From Sepiola atlantica (Eukaryota; Mollusca; Cephalopoda; Sepiida; Sepiolidae): a DNA stretch of 64,000 nucleotides. The position numbers and the translations under genes are program-made. Shown here piece after piece: positions 36,544 through 49,364 of the stretch. How positions within the stretch are numbered: position 1 is the first letter of the stretch; the number at the start of each line of letters is the position of its first letter. Where the stretch lies: positions 434,001 through 498,000 of the forward strand of contig CAUVYP010001208.1 of assembly GCA_963556195.1 (NCBI GenBank), read 5' to 3'. The notes under the pieces are model-generated. The model was not told the origin of the DNA. It saw nothing but the letters and a program-made list of their open reading frames with translations, and did not search any database.

Positions 36544-38587
36544 TTAGCGCGTTTTAAAGTTGTTATCGCTTTTGTTTATAACTTCCACATTTATTCGAAT
36601 TGTGCAACGAAACTTTGCACAGATTAGCGGAGTCACATTTTCTACTGAAGTACTAAGTTTCAGAAGTGCAGCTCTTGTACTGCCGGAGATATGTCGATAC
36701 AAACTGAATACGCAAAACATCGACAAAATTTAGCGCGTTTTAAAGTTGATATCGCTTTTGTTTATAACTTCCACATTTATTCGAATTGTGCAACGAAACT
36801 TTGCACAGATTAGCGGAGTCACATTTTCTACTGAAGTACCAAGTTTCAGAAGTGCAGCTCTTGTACTGCCGGAGATATGTCGATACAAACTGAATACGCA
36901 AAACATCGACAAAATTTAGCGCGTTTTAAAGTTGATATCGCTTTTGTTTATAACTTCCACATTTATTCGAATTGTGCAACGAAACTTTGCAGACAGTCGC
37001 GGAGGCACATTTTCTACTGAAGTACCAAGTTTCAGAAGTGCAGCTCTTGTACTGCCGGAGATATGTCGATACAAACTGAATACGCAAAACATCAACAAAA
37101 TTTAGCGCGTTTTAAAGTTGATATCGCTTTTGTTTATAACTTCCACATTTATTCGAATTGTGCAACGAAACTTTGCACAGATTAGCGAGTCACATGTTCT
37201 ACTGAAGTACCAAGTTTCAGAAGTGCAGCTCTTGTACTGCCGGAGATATGTCGATACAAACTGAATACGCAAAACATCGACAAAATTTAGCGCGTTTTAA
37301 AGTTGATATCGCTTTTGTTTATAACTTCCACATTTATTCGAATTGTGCAACGAAACTTTGCACAGATTAGCGGAGTCACATGTTCTACTGAAGTACCAAG
37401 TTTCAGAAGTGCAGCTCTTGTACTGCCGGAGATATGTCGATACAAACTGAATACGCAAAACATCAACAAAATTTAGCGCGTTTTAAAGTTGATATCGCTT
37501 TTGTTTATAACTTCCACATTTATTCGAATTGTGCAACGAAACTTTGCACAGATTAGCGGAGTCACATTTTCTACTGAAGAACCAAGTTTCAGAAGTGCAG
37601 CTCTTGTACTGCCGGAGATATGTCGATACAAACTGAATACGCAAACTATCAACAAAATTTAGTGCGATTTAAAGTTGATATCGCTTTTGTTTATAACTTC
37701 ACCATTCTTTAGAATTGTGCCACGAAACTTTGCAGAGATAAGCGGAGTCAAATGCTCTACTGAAGTACCAAGTTTCAGAAGTGCAGCCCTTTTACTGCCG
37801 GAGATATGTCGATACAAACTGAATACGCAAAACATCGACAAAATTTAGCGCGTTTTAAAGTTGATATCGCTTTTGTTTATAACTTCCACATTTATTCGAA
37901 TTGTGCAACGAAACTTTGCACAGATTAGCGAGTCACATGTTCTACTGAAGTACCAAGTTTCAGAAGTGCAGCTCTTGTACTGCCGGAGATATGTCGATAC
38001 AAACTTAATACGCAAAACATCGACAAAATTTAGCGCGTTTTAAAGTTGATATCGCTTTTGTTTATAACTTCCACATTTATTCGAATTGTGCAACGAAACT
38101 TTGCACAGATTAGCGGAGTCACATTTTCTACTGAAGTACCAAGTTTCAGAAGTGCAGCTCTTGTACTGCCGGAGATATGTCGATACAAACTGAATACGCA
38201 AAACATCAACAAAATTTAGCCCGTTTTAAAGTTGATATCGCTTTTGTTTATAACTTCCACATTTATTCGAATTGTGCAACGAAACTTTGCAGACAGTCGC
38301 GGAGGCACATTTTCTACTGAAGTACCAAGTTTCAGAAGTGCAGCTCTTGTACTGCCGGAGATATGTCGATACAAACTGAATACGCAAACTATCAACAAAG
38401 TTTAGTGCGATTTAAAGTTGATATCGCTTTTGTTTATAACTTCACCATTCTTTAGAATTGTGCAACGAAACTTTGCAGAGATAAGCGGAGTCACATGCTC
38501 TACTGAAGTACCAAGTTTCAGAAGTGCAGCTCTTTTACTGCCGGAGATATGTCGATACAAACTGAATACGCAAAACATCGACAAAAT
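36544..38587 (+). repeat. Block 24: A-N-G-E'-L-K-C-E-F-G-I (11 monomers, 2044 bp)
   Basis: B and D are absent. The first six monomers and C-E-F recur in block 25 with a lag of 2044. K at 37473 has gaagaaccaag and C at 37659 has gtcaaatgc. G at 38216 has an actatcaac tail and leads straight into I. Confidence 0.9.
36730..36915 (+). repeat. Reference monomer, type N
   Basis: F body (attttc, gtaccaag) with tail catcgac; copies at 21115, 34871, 36730 and 38774. It can be read as an F-left/D-right recombinant. Confidence 0.85.
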
Positions 38588-41188
38588 TTAGCGCGTTTTA
38601 AAGTTGTTATCGCTTTTGTTTATAACTTCCACATTTATTCGAATTGTGCAACGAAACTTTGCACAGATTAGCGGAGTCACATTTTCTACTGAAGTACTAA
38701 GTTTCAGAAGTGCAGCTCTTGTACTGCCGGAGATATGTCGATACAAACTGAATACGCAAAACATCGACAAAATTTAGCGCGTTTTAAAGTTGATATCGCT
38801 TTTGTTTATAACTTCCACATTTATTCGAATTGTGCAACGAAACTTTGCACAGATTAGCGGAGTCACATTTTCTACTGAAGTACCAAGTTTCAGAAGTGCA
38901 GCTCTTGTACTGCCGGAGATATGTCGATACAAACTGAATACGCAAAACATCGACAAAATTTAGCGCGTTTTAAAGTTGATATCGCTTTTGTTTATAACTT
39001 CCACATTTATTCGAATTGTGCAACGAAACTTTGCAGACAGTCGCGGAGGCACATTTTCTACTGAAGTACCAAGTTTCAGAAGTGCAGCTCTTGTACTGCC
39101 GGAGATATGTCGATACAAACTGAATACGCAAAACATCAACAAAATTTAGCGCGTTTTAAAGTTGATATCGCTTTTGTTTATAACTTCCACATTTATTCGA
39201 ATTGTGCAACGAAACTTTGCACAGATTAGCGAGTCACATGTTCTACTGAAGTACCAAGTTTCAGAAGTGCAGCTCTTGTACTGCCGGAGATATGTCGATA
39301 CAAACTGAATACGCAAAACATCGACAAAATTTAGCGCGTTTTAAAGTTGATATCGCTTTTGTTTATAACTTCCACATTTATTCGAATTGTGCAACGAAAC
39401 TTTGCACAGATTAGCGGAGTCACATGTTCTACTGAAGTACCAAGTTTCAGAAGTGCAGCTCTTGTACTGCCGGAGATATGTCGATACAAACTGAATACGC
39501 AAAACATCAACAAAATTTAGCGCGTTTTAAAGTTGATATCGCTTTTGTTTATAACTTCCACATTTATTCGAATTGTGCAACGAAACTTTGCACAGATTAG
39601 CGGAGTCACATTTTCTACTGAAGAACCAAGTTTCAGAAGTGCAGCTCTTGTACTGCCGGAGATATGTCGATACAAACTGAATACGCAAACTATCAACAAA
39701 ATTTAGTGCGATTTAAAGTTGATATCGCTTTTGTTTATAACTTCACCATTCTTTAGAATTGTGCCACGAAACTTTGCAGAGATAAGCGGAGTCAAATGCT
39801 CTACTGAAGTACCAAGTTTCAGAAGTGCAGCCCTTTTACTGCCGGAGATATGTCGATACAAACTGAATACGCAAAACATCGACAAAATTTAGCGCGTTTT
39901 AAAGTTGATATCGCTTTTGTTTATAACTTCCACATTTATTCGAATTGTGCAACGAAACTTTGCACAGATTAGCGAGTCACATGTTCTACTGAAGTACCAA
40001 GTTTCAGAAGTGCAGCTCTTGTACTGCCGGAGATATGTCGATACAAACTTAATACGCAAAACATCGACAAAATTTAGCGCGTTTTAAAGTTGATATCGCT
40101 TTTGTTTATAACTTCCACATTTATTCGAATTGTGCAACGAAACTTTGCACAGATTAGCGGAGTCACATTTTCTACTGAAGTACCAAGTTTCAGAAGTGCA
40201 GCTCTTGTACTGCCGGAGATATGTCGATACAAACTGAATACGCAAAACATCAACAAAATTTAGCCCGTTTTAAAGTTGATATCGCTTTTGTTTATAACTT
40301 CCACATTTATTCGAATTGTGCAACGAAACTTTGCAGACAGTCGCGGAGGCACATTTTCTACTGAAGTACCAAGTTTCAGAAGTGCAGCTCTTTTACTGCC
40401 GGAGATATGTCGATACAAACTGAATACGCAAAACATCAACAAAATTTAGCGCGTTTTAAAGTTGATATCGCTTTTGTTTATAACTTCCACATTTATTCGA
40501 ATTGTGCAACGAAACTTTGCACAGATTAGCGAGTCACATGTTCTACTGAAGTACCAAGTTTCAGAAGTGCAGCTCTTGTACTGCCGGAGATATGTCGATA
40601 CAAACTGAATACGCAAAACATCGACAAAATTTAGCGCGTTTTAAAGTTGATATCGCTTTTGTTTATAACTTCCACATTTATTCGAATTGTGCAACGAAAC
40701 TTTGCACAGATTAGCGGAGTCACATGTTCTACTGAAGTACCAAGTTTCAGAAGTGCAGCTCTTGTACTGCCGGAGATATGTCGATACAAACTGAATACGC
40801 AAAACATCAACAAAATTTAGCGCGTTTTAAAGTTGATATCGCTTTTGTTTATAACTTCCACATTTATTCGAATTGTGCAACGAAACTTTGCACAGATTAG
40901 CGGAGTCACATTTTCTACTGAAGAACCAAGTTTCAGAAGTGCAGCTCTTGTACTGCCGGAGATATGTCGATACAAACTGAATACGCAAACTATCAACAAA
41001 GTTTAGTGCGATTTAAAGTTGATATCGCTTTTGTTTATAACTTCACCATTCTTTAGAATTGTGCAACGAAACTTTGCAGAGATAAGCGGAGTCACATGCT
41101 CTACTGAAGTACCAAGTTTCAGAAGTGCAGCTCTTTTACTGCCGGAGATATGTCGATACAAACTGAATACGCAAAACATCGACAAAAT
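38588..41188 (+). repeat. Block 25: A-N-G-E'-L-K-C-E-F-G-E'-L-K-I (14 monomers, 2601 bp)
   Basis: It begins as a tandem copy of block 24, then adds a second G-E'-L-K-I. G at 40260 has gctcttttac, normally an I or J feature. Three 185-bp monomers lie at 39146, 39889 and 40446. Confidence 0.9.
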
Positions 41189-42675
41189 TTAGCGCGTTTT
41201 AAAGTTGTTATCGCTTTTGTTTATAACTTCCACATTTATTCGAATTGTGCAACGAAACTTTGCACAGATTAGCGGAGTCACATTTTCTACTGAAGTACTA
41301 AGTTTCAGAAGTGCAGCTCTTGTACTGCCGGAGATATGTCGATACAAACTGAATACGCAAAACATCGACAAAATTTAGCGCGTTTTAAAGTTGATATCGC
41401 TTTTGTTTATAACTTCCACATTTATTCGAATTGTGCAACGAAACTTTGCACAGATTAGCGGAGTCACATGTTCTACTGAAGTACCAAGTTCTAGAAGTGC
41501 AGCTCTTGTACTGCCGGAGATATGTCGATACAAACTGAATACGCAAACTATCAACAAAATTTAGTGCGATTTAAAGTTGATATCGCTTTTGTTTATAACT
41601 TCACCATTCTTTAGAATTGTGCCACGAAACTTTGCAGAGATAAGCGGAGTCACATGCTCTACTGAAGTACCAAGTTTCAGAAGTGCAGCTCTTATACTGC
41701 CGGAGATATGTCGATACAAACTGAATACGCAAAACATCGACAAAATTTAGCGCGTTTTAAAGTTGATATCGCTTTTGTTTATAACTTCCACATTTATTCG
41801 AATTGTTCAACGAAACTTTGCACAGATTAGCGGAGTCACATGTTCTACTGAAGTACCAAGTTTCAGAAGTGCAGCTCTTGTACTGCCGGAGATATGTCGA
41901 TACAAACTGAATACGCAAAACATCGACAAAATTTAGCGCGTTTTAAAGTTGATATCGCTTTTGTTTATAACTTCCACATTTATTCGAATTGTGCAACGAA
42001 ACTTTGCACAGATTAGCGAGTCACATGTTCTACTGAAGTACCAAGTTTCAGAAGTGCAGCTCTTGTACTGCCGGAGATATGTCGATACAAACTTAATACG
42101 CAAAACATCGACAAAATTTAGCGCGTTTTAAAGTTGATATCGCTTTTGTTTATAACTTCCACATTTATTCGAATTGTGCAACGAAACTTTGCACAGATTA
42201 GCGGAGTCACATTTTCTACTGAAGTACCAAGTTTCAGAAGTGCAGCTCTTGTACTGCCGGAGATATGTCGATACAAACTGAATACGCAAAACATCAACAA
42301 AATTTAGACTGTTTTAAAGTTGATATCGCTTTTGTTTATAACTTCCACATTTATTCGAATTGTGCAACGAAACTTTGCAGACAGTCGCGGAGGCACATTT
42401 TCTACTGAAGTACCAAGTTTCAGAAGTGCAGCTCTTGTACTGCCGGAGATATGTCGATACAAACTGAATACGCAAACTATCAACAAAATTTAGTGCGATT
42501 TAAAGTTGATATCGCTTTTGTTTATAACTTCACCATTCTTTAGAATTGTGCAACGAAACTTTGCAGAGATAAGCGGAGTCACATGCTCTACTGAAGTACC
42601 AAGTTTCAGAAGTGCAGCTCTTTTACTGCCGGAGATATGTCGATACAAACTGAATACGCAAAACATCGACAAAAT
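41189..42675 (+). repeat. Block 26: A-B-C-D-E-F-G-I (8 monomers, 1487 bp)
   Basis: H is missing; G at 42304 carries the actatcaac tail and leads into I. C at 41561 has gctcttatac, D at 41747 has attgttcaacg, and G starts tttagactg. Confidence 0.9.
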
Positions 42676-44348
42676 TTAGCGCGTTTTAAAGTTGATATCG
42701 CTTTTGTTTATAACTTCCACATTTATTCGAATTTTGCAACGAAACTTTGCACAGATTAGCGGAGTCACATTTTCTACTGAAGTACTAAGTTTCAGAAGTG
42801 CAGCTCTTGTACTGCCGGAGATATGTCGATACAAACTGAATACGCAAAACATCGACAAAATTTAGCGCGTTTTAAAGTTGATATCGCTTTTGTTTATAAC
42901 TTCCACATTTATTCGAATTGTGCAACGAAACTTTGCACAGATTAGCGGAGTCACATTTTCTACTGAAGCACCAAGTTTCAGAAGTGCAGCTCTTGTACTG
43001 CCAGAGATATGTCGATACAAACTGAATACGCAAAACATCGACAAAATTTAGCGCGTTTTAAAGTTGATATCGCTTTTGTTTATAACTTCCACATTTATTC
43101 GAATTGTGCAACGAAACTTTGCACAGATTAGCGGAGTCACATGTTCTACTGAAGTACCAAGTTCTAGAAGTGCAGCTCTTGTACTGCCGGAGATATGTCG
43201 ATACAAACTGAATACGCAAACTATCAACAATATTTAGTGCGATTTAAAGTTGATATCGCTTTTGTTTATAACTTCACCATTCTTTAGAATTGTGCCACGA
43301 AACTTTGCAGAGATAAGCGGAGTCACATGCTCTACTGAAGTACCAAGTTTCAGAAGTGCAGCCCTTTTACTGCCGGAGATATGTCGATACAAACTGAATA
43401 CGCAAAACATCGACAAAATTTAGCGCGTTTTCAAGGTGATATCGCTTTGGTTTATAACTTCCACATTTATTCGAATTGTGCAACGAAACTTTGCACAGAT
43501 TAGCGGAGTCACATGTTCTACTGAAGTACCAAGTTTCAGAAGTGCAGCTCTTGTACTGCCGGAGATATGTCGATACAAACTGAATACGCAAAACATCGAC
43601 AAAATTTAGCGCGTTTTAAAGTTGATATCGCTTTTGTTTATAACTTCCACATTTATTCGAATTGTGCAACGAAACTTTGCACAGATTAGCGAGTCACATG
43701 TTCTACTGAAGTACCAAGTTTCAGAAGTGCAGCTCTTGTACTGCCGGAGATATGTCGATACAAACTTAATACGCAAAACATCGACAAAATTTAGCGCGTT
43801 TTAAAGTTGATATCGCTTTTGTTTATAACTTCCACATTTATTCGAATTGTGCAACGAAACTTTGCACAGATTAGCGGAGTCACATTTTCTACTGAAGTAC
43901 CAAGATTCAGAAGTGCAGCTCTTGTACTGCCGGAGATATGTCGATACAAACTGAATACGCAAAACATCAACAAAATTTAGCCCGTTTTAAAGTTGATATC
44001 GCTTTTGTTTATAACTTCCACATTTATTCGAATTGTGCAACGAAACTTTGCAGACAGTCGCGGAGGCACATTTTCTACTGAAGTACCAAGTTTCAGAAGT
44101 GCAGCTCTTGTACTGCCGGAGATATGTCGATACAAACTGAATACGCAAACTATCAACAAAATTTAGTGCGATTTAAAGTTGATATCGCTTTTGTTTATAA
44201 CTTCACCATTCTTTAGAATTGTGCAACGAAACTTTGCAGAGATAAGCGGAGTCACATGCTCTACTGAAGTACCAAGTTTCAGAAGTGCAGCTCTTTTACT
44301 GCCGGAGTTATGTCGATACAAACTGAATACGCAAAACATCGACAAAAT
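42676..44348 (+). repeat. Block 27: A'-M-B-C-D-E-F-G-I (9 monomers, 1673 bp)
   Basis: M at 42862 is the first clear gaagcaccaag monomer. D at 43420 has several private changes at its start (ttttcaaggtg, ctttggttt). The string F-G-I-A'-M at 42118-43047 is repeated at 43791-44720 (lag 1673). Confidence 0.9.
42862..43047 (+). repeat. Reference monomer, type M
   Basis: gaagcaccaag near o103-113. Copies at 42862, 44535, 50852, 54940, 56056 and 60703, usually directly after A'. The first two have tail catcgac, the later four actatcaac. Confidence 0.9.
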
Positions 44349-45464
44349 TTAGCGCGTTTTAAAGTTGATATCGCTTTTGTTTATAACTTCCACATTTATT
44401 CGAATTGTGCAACGAAACTTTGCACAGATTAGCGGAGTCACATTTTCTACTGAAGTACTAAGTTTCAGAAGTGCAGCTCTTGTACTGCTGGAGATATGTC
44501 GATACAAACTGAATACGCAAAACATCGACAAAATTTAGCGCGTTTTAAAGTTGATATCGCTTTTGTTTATAACTTCCACATTTATTCGAATTGTGCAACG
44601 AAACTTTGCACAGATTAGCGGAGTCACATTTTCTACTGAAGCACCAAGTTTCAGAAGTGCAGCTCTTGTACTGCCGGAGATATGTCGATACAAACTGAAT
44701 ACGCAAAACATCGACAAAATTTAGCGCGTTTTAAAGTTGATATCGCTTTTGTTTATAACTTCCACATTTATTCGAATTGTGCAACGAAACTTTGCAGACA
44801 GTCGCGGAGGCACATTTTCTACTGAAGTACCAAGTTTCAGAAGTGCAGCTCTTGTACTGCCGGAGATATGTCGATACTAACTGAATACGCAAAACATCAA
44901 CAAAATTTAGCGCGTTTTAAAGTTGTTATCGCTTTTGTTTATAACTTCCACATTTATTCGAATTGTGCAACGAAACTTTGCACAGATTAGCGGAGTCACA
45001 TGTTCTACTGAAGTACCAAGTTTCAGAAGTGCAGCTCTTGTACTGCCGGAGATATGTCGATACAAACTGAATACGAAAACTATCAACTAAATTTAGTGCG
45101 ATTTAAAGTTGATATCGCTTTTGTTTATAACTTCACCATTCTTTAGAATTGTGCAACGAAACTTTGCAGAGATAAGCGGAGTCACATGCTCTACTGAAGT
45201 ACCAAGTTTCAGAAGTGCAGCTCTTGTACTGCCGGAGATATGTCGATACAAACTGAATACGCAAACTATCAACAAAGTTTAGTGCGATTTAAAGTTGATA
45301 TCGCTTTTGTTTATAACTTCACCATTCTTTAGAATTGTGCAACGAAACTTTGCAGAGATAAGCGGAGTCACATGCTCTACTGAAGTACCAAGTTTCAGAA
45401 GTGCAGCTCTTTTACTGCCGGAGATATGTCGATACAAACTGAATACGCAATACATCGACTAAAT
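44349..45464 (+). repeat. Block 28: A'-M-G-H-X-I (6 monomers, 1116 bp)
   Basis: The third copy of the G-H-X-I cassette, with gatactaact at 44873 and caactaaat near 45086, far from the copies at 25 and 28 kb. H at 44907 has gttatc at o19-24 and gaaaactatc. A' has tgctggag, a mark also at 50, 56 and 60 kb. I at 45279 ends gcaatacatcg with gactaaat, closing its open frame. Confidence 0.9.
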
Positions 45465-47507
45465 TTAGCGCGTTTTAAAGTTGTTATCGCTTTTGTTTAT
45501 AACTTCCACATTTATTCGAATTGTGCAACGAAACTTTGCACAGATTAGCGGAGTCACATTTTCTACTGAAGTACTAAGTTTCAGAAGTGCAGCTCTTTTA
45601 CTGCCGGAGATATGTCGATACAAACTGAATACGCAAAACATCGACAAAATTTAGCGCGTTTTAAAGTTGATATCGCTTTTGTTTATAACTTCCACATTTA
45701 TTCGAATTGTGCAACGAAACTTTGCACAGATTAGCGGAGTCACATGTTCTACTGAAGTACCAAGTTCTAGAAGTGCAGCTCTTGTACTGCCGGAGATATG
45801 TCGATACAAACTGAATACGCAAACTATCAACAAAATTTAGTGCGATTTAAAGTTGATATCGCTTTTGTTTATAACTTCACCATTCTTTAGAATTGTGCCA
45901 CGAAACTTTGCAGAGATAAGCGGAGTCAAATGCTCTACTGAAGTACCAAGTTTCAGAAGTGCAGCCCTTTTACTGCCGGAGATATGTCGATACAAACTGA
46001 ATACGCAAAACATCGACAAAATTTAGCGCGTTTTAAAGTTGATATCGCTTTTGTTTATAACTTCCACATTTATTCGAATTGTGCAACGAAACTTTGCACA
46101 GATTAGCGGAGTCACATGTTCTACTGAAGTACCAAGTTTCAGAAGTGCAGCTCTTGTACTGCCGGAGATATGTCGATACAAACTGAATACGCAAAACATC
46201 GACAAAATTTAGCGCGTTTTAAAGTTGATATCGCTTTTGTTTATAACTTCCACATTTATTCGAATTGTGCAACGAAACTTTGCACAGATTAGCGAGTCAC
46301 ATGTTCTACTGAAGTACCAAGTTTCAGAAGTGCAGCTCTTGTACTGCCGGAGATATGTCGATACAAACTTAATACGCAAAACATCGACAAAATTTAGCGC
46401 GTTTTAAAGTTGATATCGCTTTTGTTTATAACTTCCACATTTATTCGAATTGTGCAACGAAACTTTGCACAGATTAGCGGAGTCACATTTTCTACTGAAG
46501 TACCAAGTTTCAGAAGTGCAGCTCTTGTACTGCCGGAGATATGTCGATACAAACTGAATACGCAAAACATCAACAAAATTTAGCCCGTTTTAAAGTTGAT
46601 ATCGCTTTTGTTTATAACTTCCACATTTATTCGAATTGTGCAACGAAACTTTGCAGACAGTCGCGGAGGCACATTTTCTACTGAAGTACCAAGTTTCAGA
46701 AGTGCAGCTCTTGTACTGCCGGAGATATGTCGATACAAACTGAATACGCAAAACATCAACAAAATTTAGCGCGTTTTAAAGTTGATATCGCTTTTGTTTA
46801 TAACTTCCACATTTATTCGAATTGTGCAACGAAACTTTGCACAGATTAGCGAGTCACATGTTCTACTGAAGTACCAAGTTTCAGAAGTGCAGCTCTTGTA
46901 CTGCCGGAGATATGTCGATACAAACTGAATACGCAAAACATCGACAAAATTTAGCGCGTTTTAAAGTTGATATCGCTTTTGTTTATAACTTCCACATTTA
47001 TTCGAATTGTGCAACGAAACTTTGCACAGATTAGCGGAGTCACATGTTCTACTGAAGTACCAAGTTTCAGAAGTGCAGCTCTTGTACTGCCGGAGATATG
47101 TCGATACAAACTGAATACGCAAAACATCAACAAAATTTAGCGCGTTTTAAAGTTGATATCGCTTTTGTTTATAACTTCCACATTTATTCGAATTGTGCAA
47201 CGAAACTTTGCACAGATAAGCGGAGTCACATTTTCTACTGAAGTACCAAGTTTCAGAAGTGCAGCTCTTGTACTGCCGGAGATATGTCGATACAAACTGA
47301 ATACGCATCTATCAACAAAGTTTAGTGCGATTTAAAGTTGATATCGCTTTTGTTTATAACTTCACCATTCTTTAGAATTGTGCAACGAAACTTTGCAGAG
47401 ATAAGCGGAGTCACATGCTCTACTGAAGTACCAAGTTTCAGAAGTGCAGCTCTTTTACTGCCGGAGATATGTCGATACAAACTGAATACGCAAAACATCG
47501 ACAAAAT
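45465..47507 (+). repeat. Block 29: A-B-C-D-E-F-G-E'-L-K-I (11 monomers, 2043 bp)
   Basis: The same order as block 20. K at 47137 is 185 bp because its tail reads gcatctatc instead of gcaaactatc; this is repeated 1857 bases on at 48994. A at 45465 has gctcttttac, unusual for its type. Confidence 0.9.
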
Positions 47508-49364
47508 TTAGCGCGTTTTAAAGTTGTTATCGCTTTTGTTTATAACTTCCACATTTATTCGAATTGTGCAACGAAACTTTGCACAGATTAGCGGAGTCAC
47601 ATTTTCTACTGAAGTACTAAGTTTCAGAAGTGCAGCTCTTGTACTGCCGGAGATATGTCGATACAAACTGAATACGCAAAACATCGACAAAATTTAGCGC
47701 GTTTTAAAGTTGATATCGCTTTTGTTTATAACTTCCACATTTATTCGAATTGTGCAACGAAACTTTGCACAGATTAGCGGAGTCACATGTTCTACTGAAG
47801 TACCAAGTTCTAGAAGTGCAGCTCTTGTACTGCCGGAGATATGTCGATACAAACTGAATACGCAAAACATCGACAAAATTTAGCGCGTTTTAAAGTTGAT
47901 ATCGCTTTTGTTTATAACTTCCACATTTATTCGAATTGTGCAACGAAACTTTGCACAGATTAGCGGAGTCACATGTTCTACTGAAGTACCAAGTTTCAGA
48001 AGTGCAGCTCTTGTACTGCCGGAGATATGTCGATACAAACTGAATACGCAAAACATCGACAAAATTTAGCGCGTTTTAAAGTTGATATCGCTTTTGTTTA
48101 TAACTTCCACATTTATTCGAATTGTGCAACGAAACTTTGCACAGATTAGCGAGTCACATGTTCTACTGAAGTACCAAGTTTCAGAAGTGCAGCTCTTGTA
48201 CTGCCGGAGATATGTCGATACAAACTTAATACGCAAAACATCGACAAAATTTAGCGCGTTTTAAAGTTGATATCGCTTTTGTTTATAACTTCCACATTTA
48301 TTCGAATTGTGCAACGAAACTTTGCACAGATTAGCGGAGTCACATTTTCTACTGAAGTACCAAGTTTCAGAAGTGCAGCTCTTGTACTGCCGGAGATATG
48401 TCGATACAAACTGAATACGCAAAACATCAACAAAATTTAGCCCGTTTTAAAGTTGATATCGCTTTTGTTTATAACTTCCACATTTATTCGAATTGTGCAA
48501 CGAAACTTTGCAGACAGTCGCGGAGGCACATTTTCTACTGAAGTACCAAGTTTCAGAAGTGCAGCTCTTGTACTGCCGGAGATATGTCGATACAAACTGA
48601 ATACGCAAAACATCAACAAAATTTAGCGCGTTTTAAAGTTGATATCGCTTTTGTTTATAACTTCCACATTTATTCGAATTGTGCAACGAAACTTTGCACA
48701 GATTAGCGAGTCACATGTTCTACTGAAGTACCAAGTTTCAGAAGTGCAGCTCTTGTACTGCCGGAGATATGTCGATACAAACTGAATACGCAAAACATCG
48801 ACAAAATTTAGCGCGTTTTAAAGTTGATATCGCTTTTGTTTATAACTTCCACATTTATTCGAATTGTGCAACGAAACTTTGCACAGATTAGCGGAGTCAC
48901 ATGTTCTACTGAAGTACCAAGTTTCAGAAGTGCAGCTCTTGTACTGCCGGAGATATGTCGATACAAACTGAATACGCAAAACATCAACAAAATTTAGCGC
49001 GTTTTAAAGTTGATATCGCTTTTGTTTATAACTTCCACATTTATTCGAATTGTGCAACGAAACTTTGCACAGATTAGCGGAGTCACATTTTCTACTGAAG
49101 TACCAAGTTTCAGAAGTGCAGCTCTTATACTGCCGGAGATATGTCGATACAAACTGAATACGCATCTATCAACAAAGTTTAGTGCGATTTAAAGTTGATA
49201 TCGCTTTTGTTTATAACTTCACCATTCTTTAGAATTGTGCAACGAAACTTTGCAGAGATAAGCGGAGTCACATGCTCTACTGAAGTACCAAGTTTCAGAA
49301 GTGCAGCTCTTTTACTGCCGGAGATATGTCGATACAAACTGAATACGCAAAACATCGACAAAAT
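47508..49364 (+). repeat. Block 30: A-B-D-E-F-G-E'-L-K-I (10 monomers, 1857 bp)
   Basis: C is missing. The B monomer at 47694 keeps TCTAGA but has the catcgac tail, so it is a B-left/C-right or B/D fusion. F-G-E'-L-K-I-A-B at 46394-47879 is repeated at 48251-49736. Confidence 0.9.
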
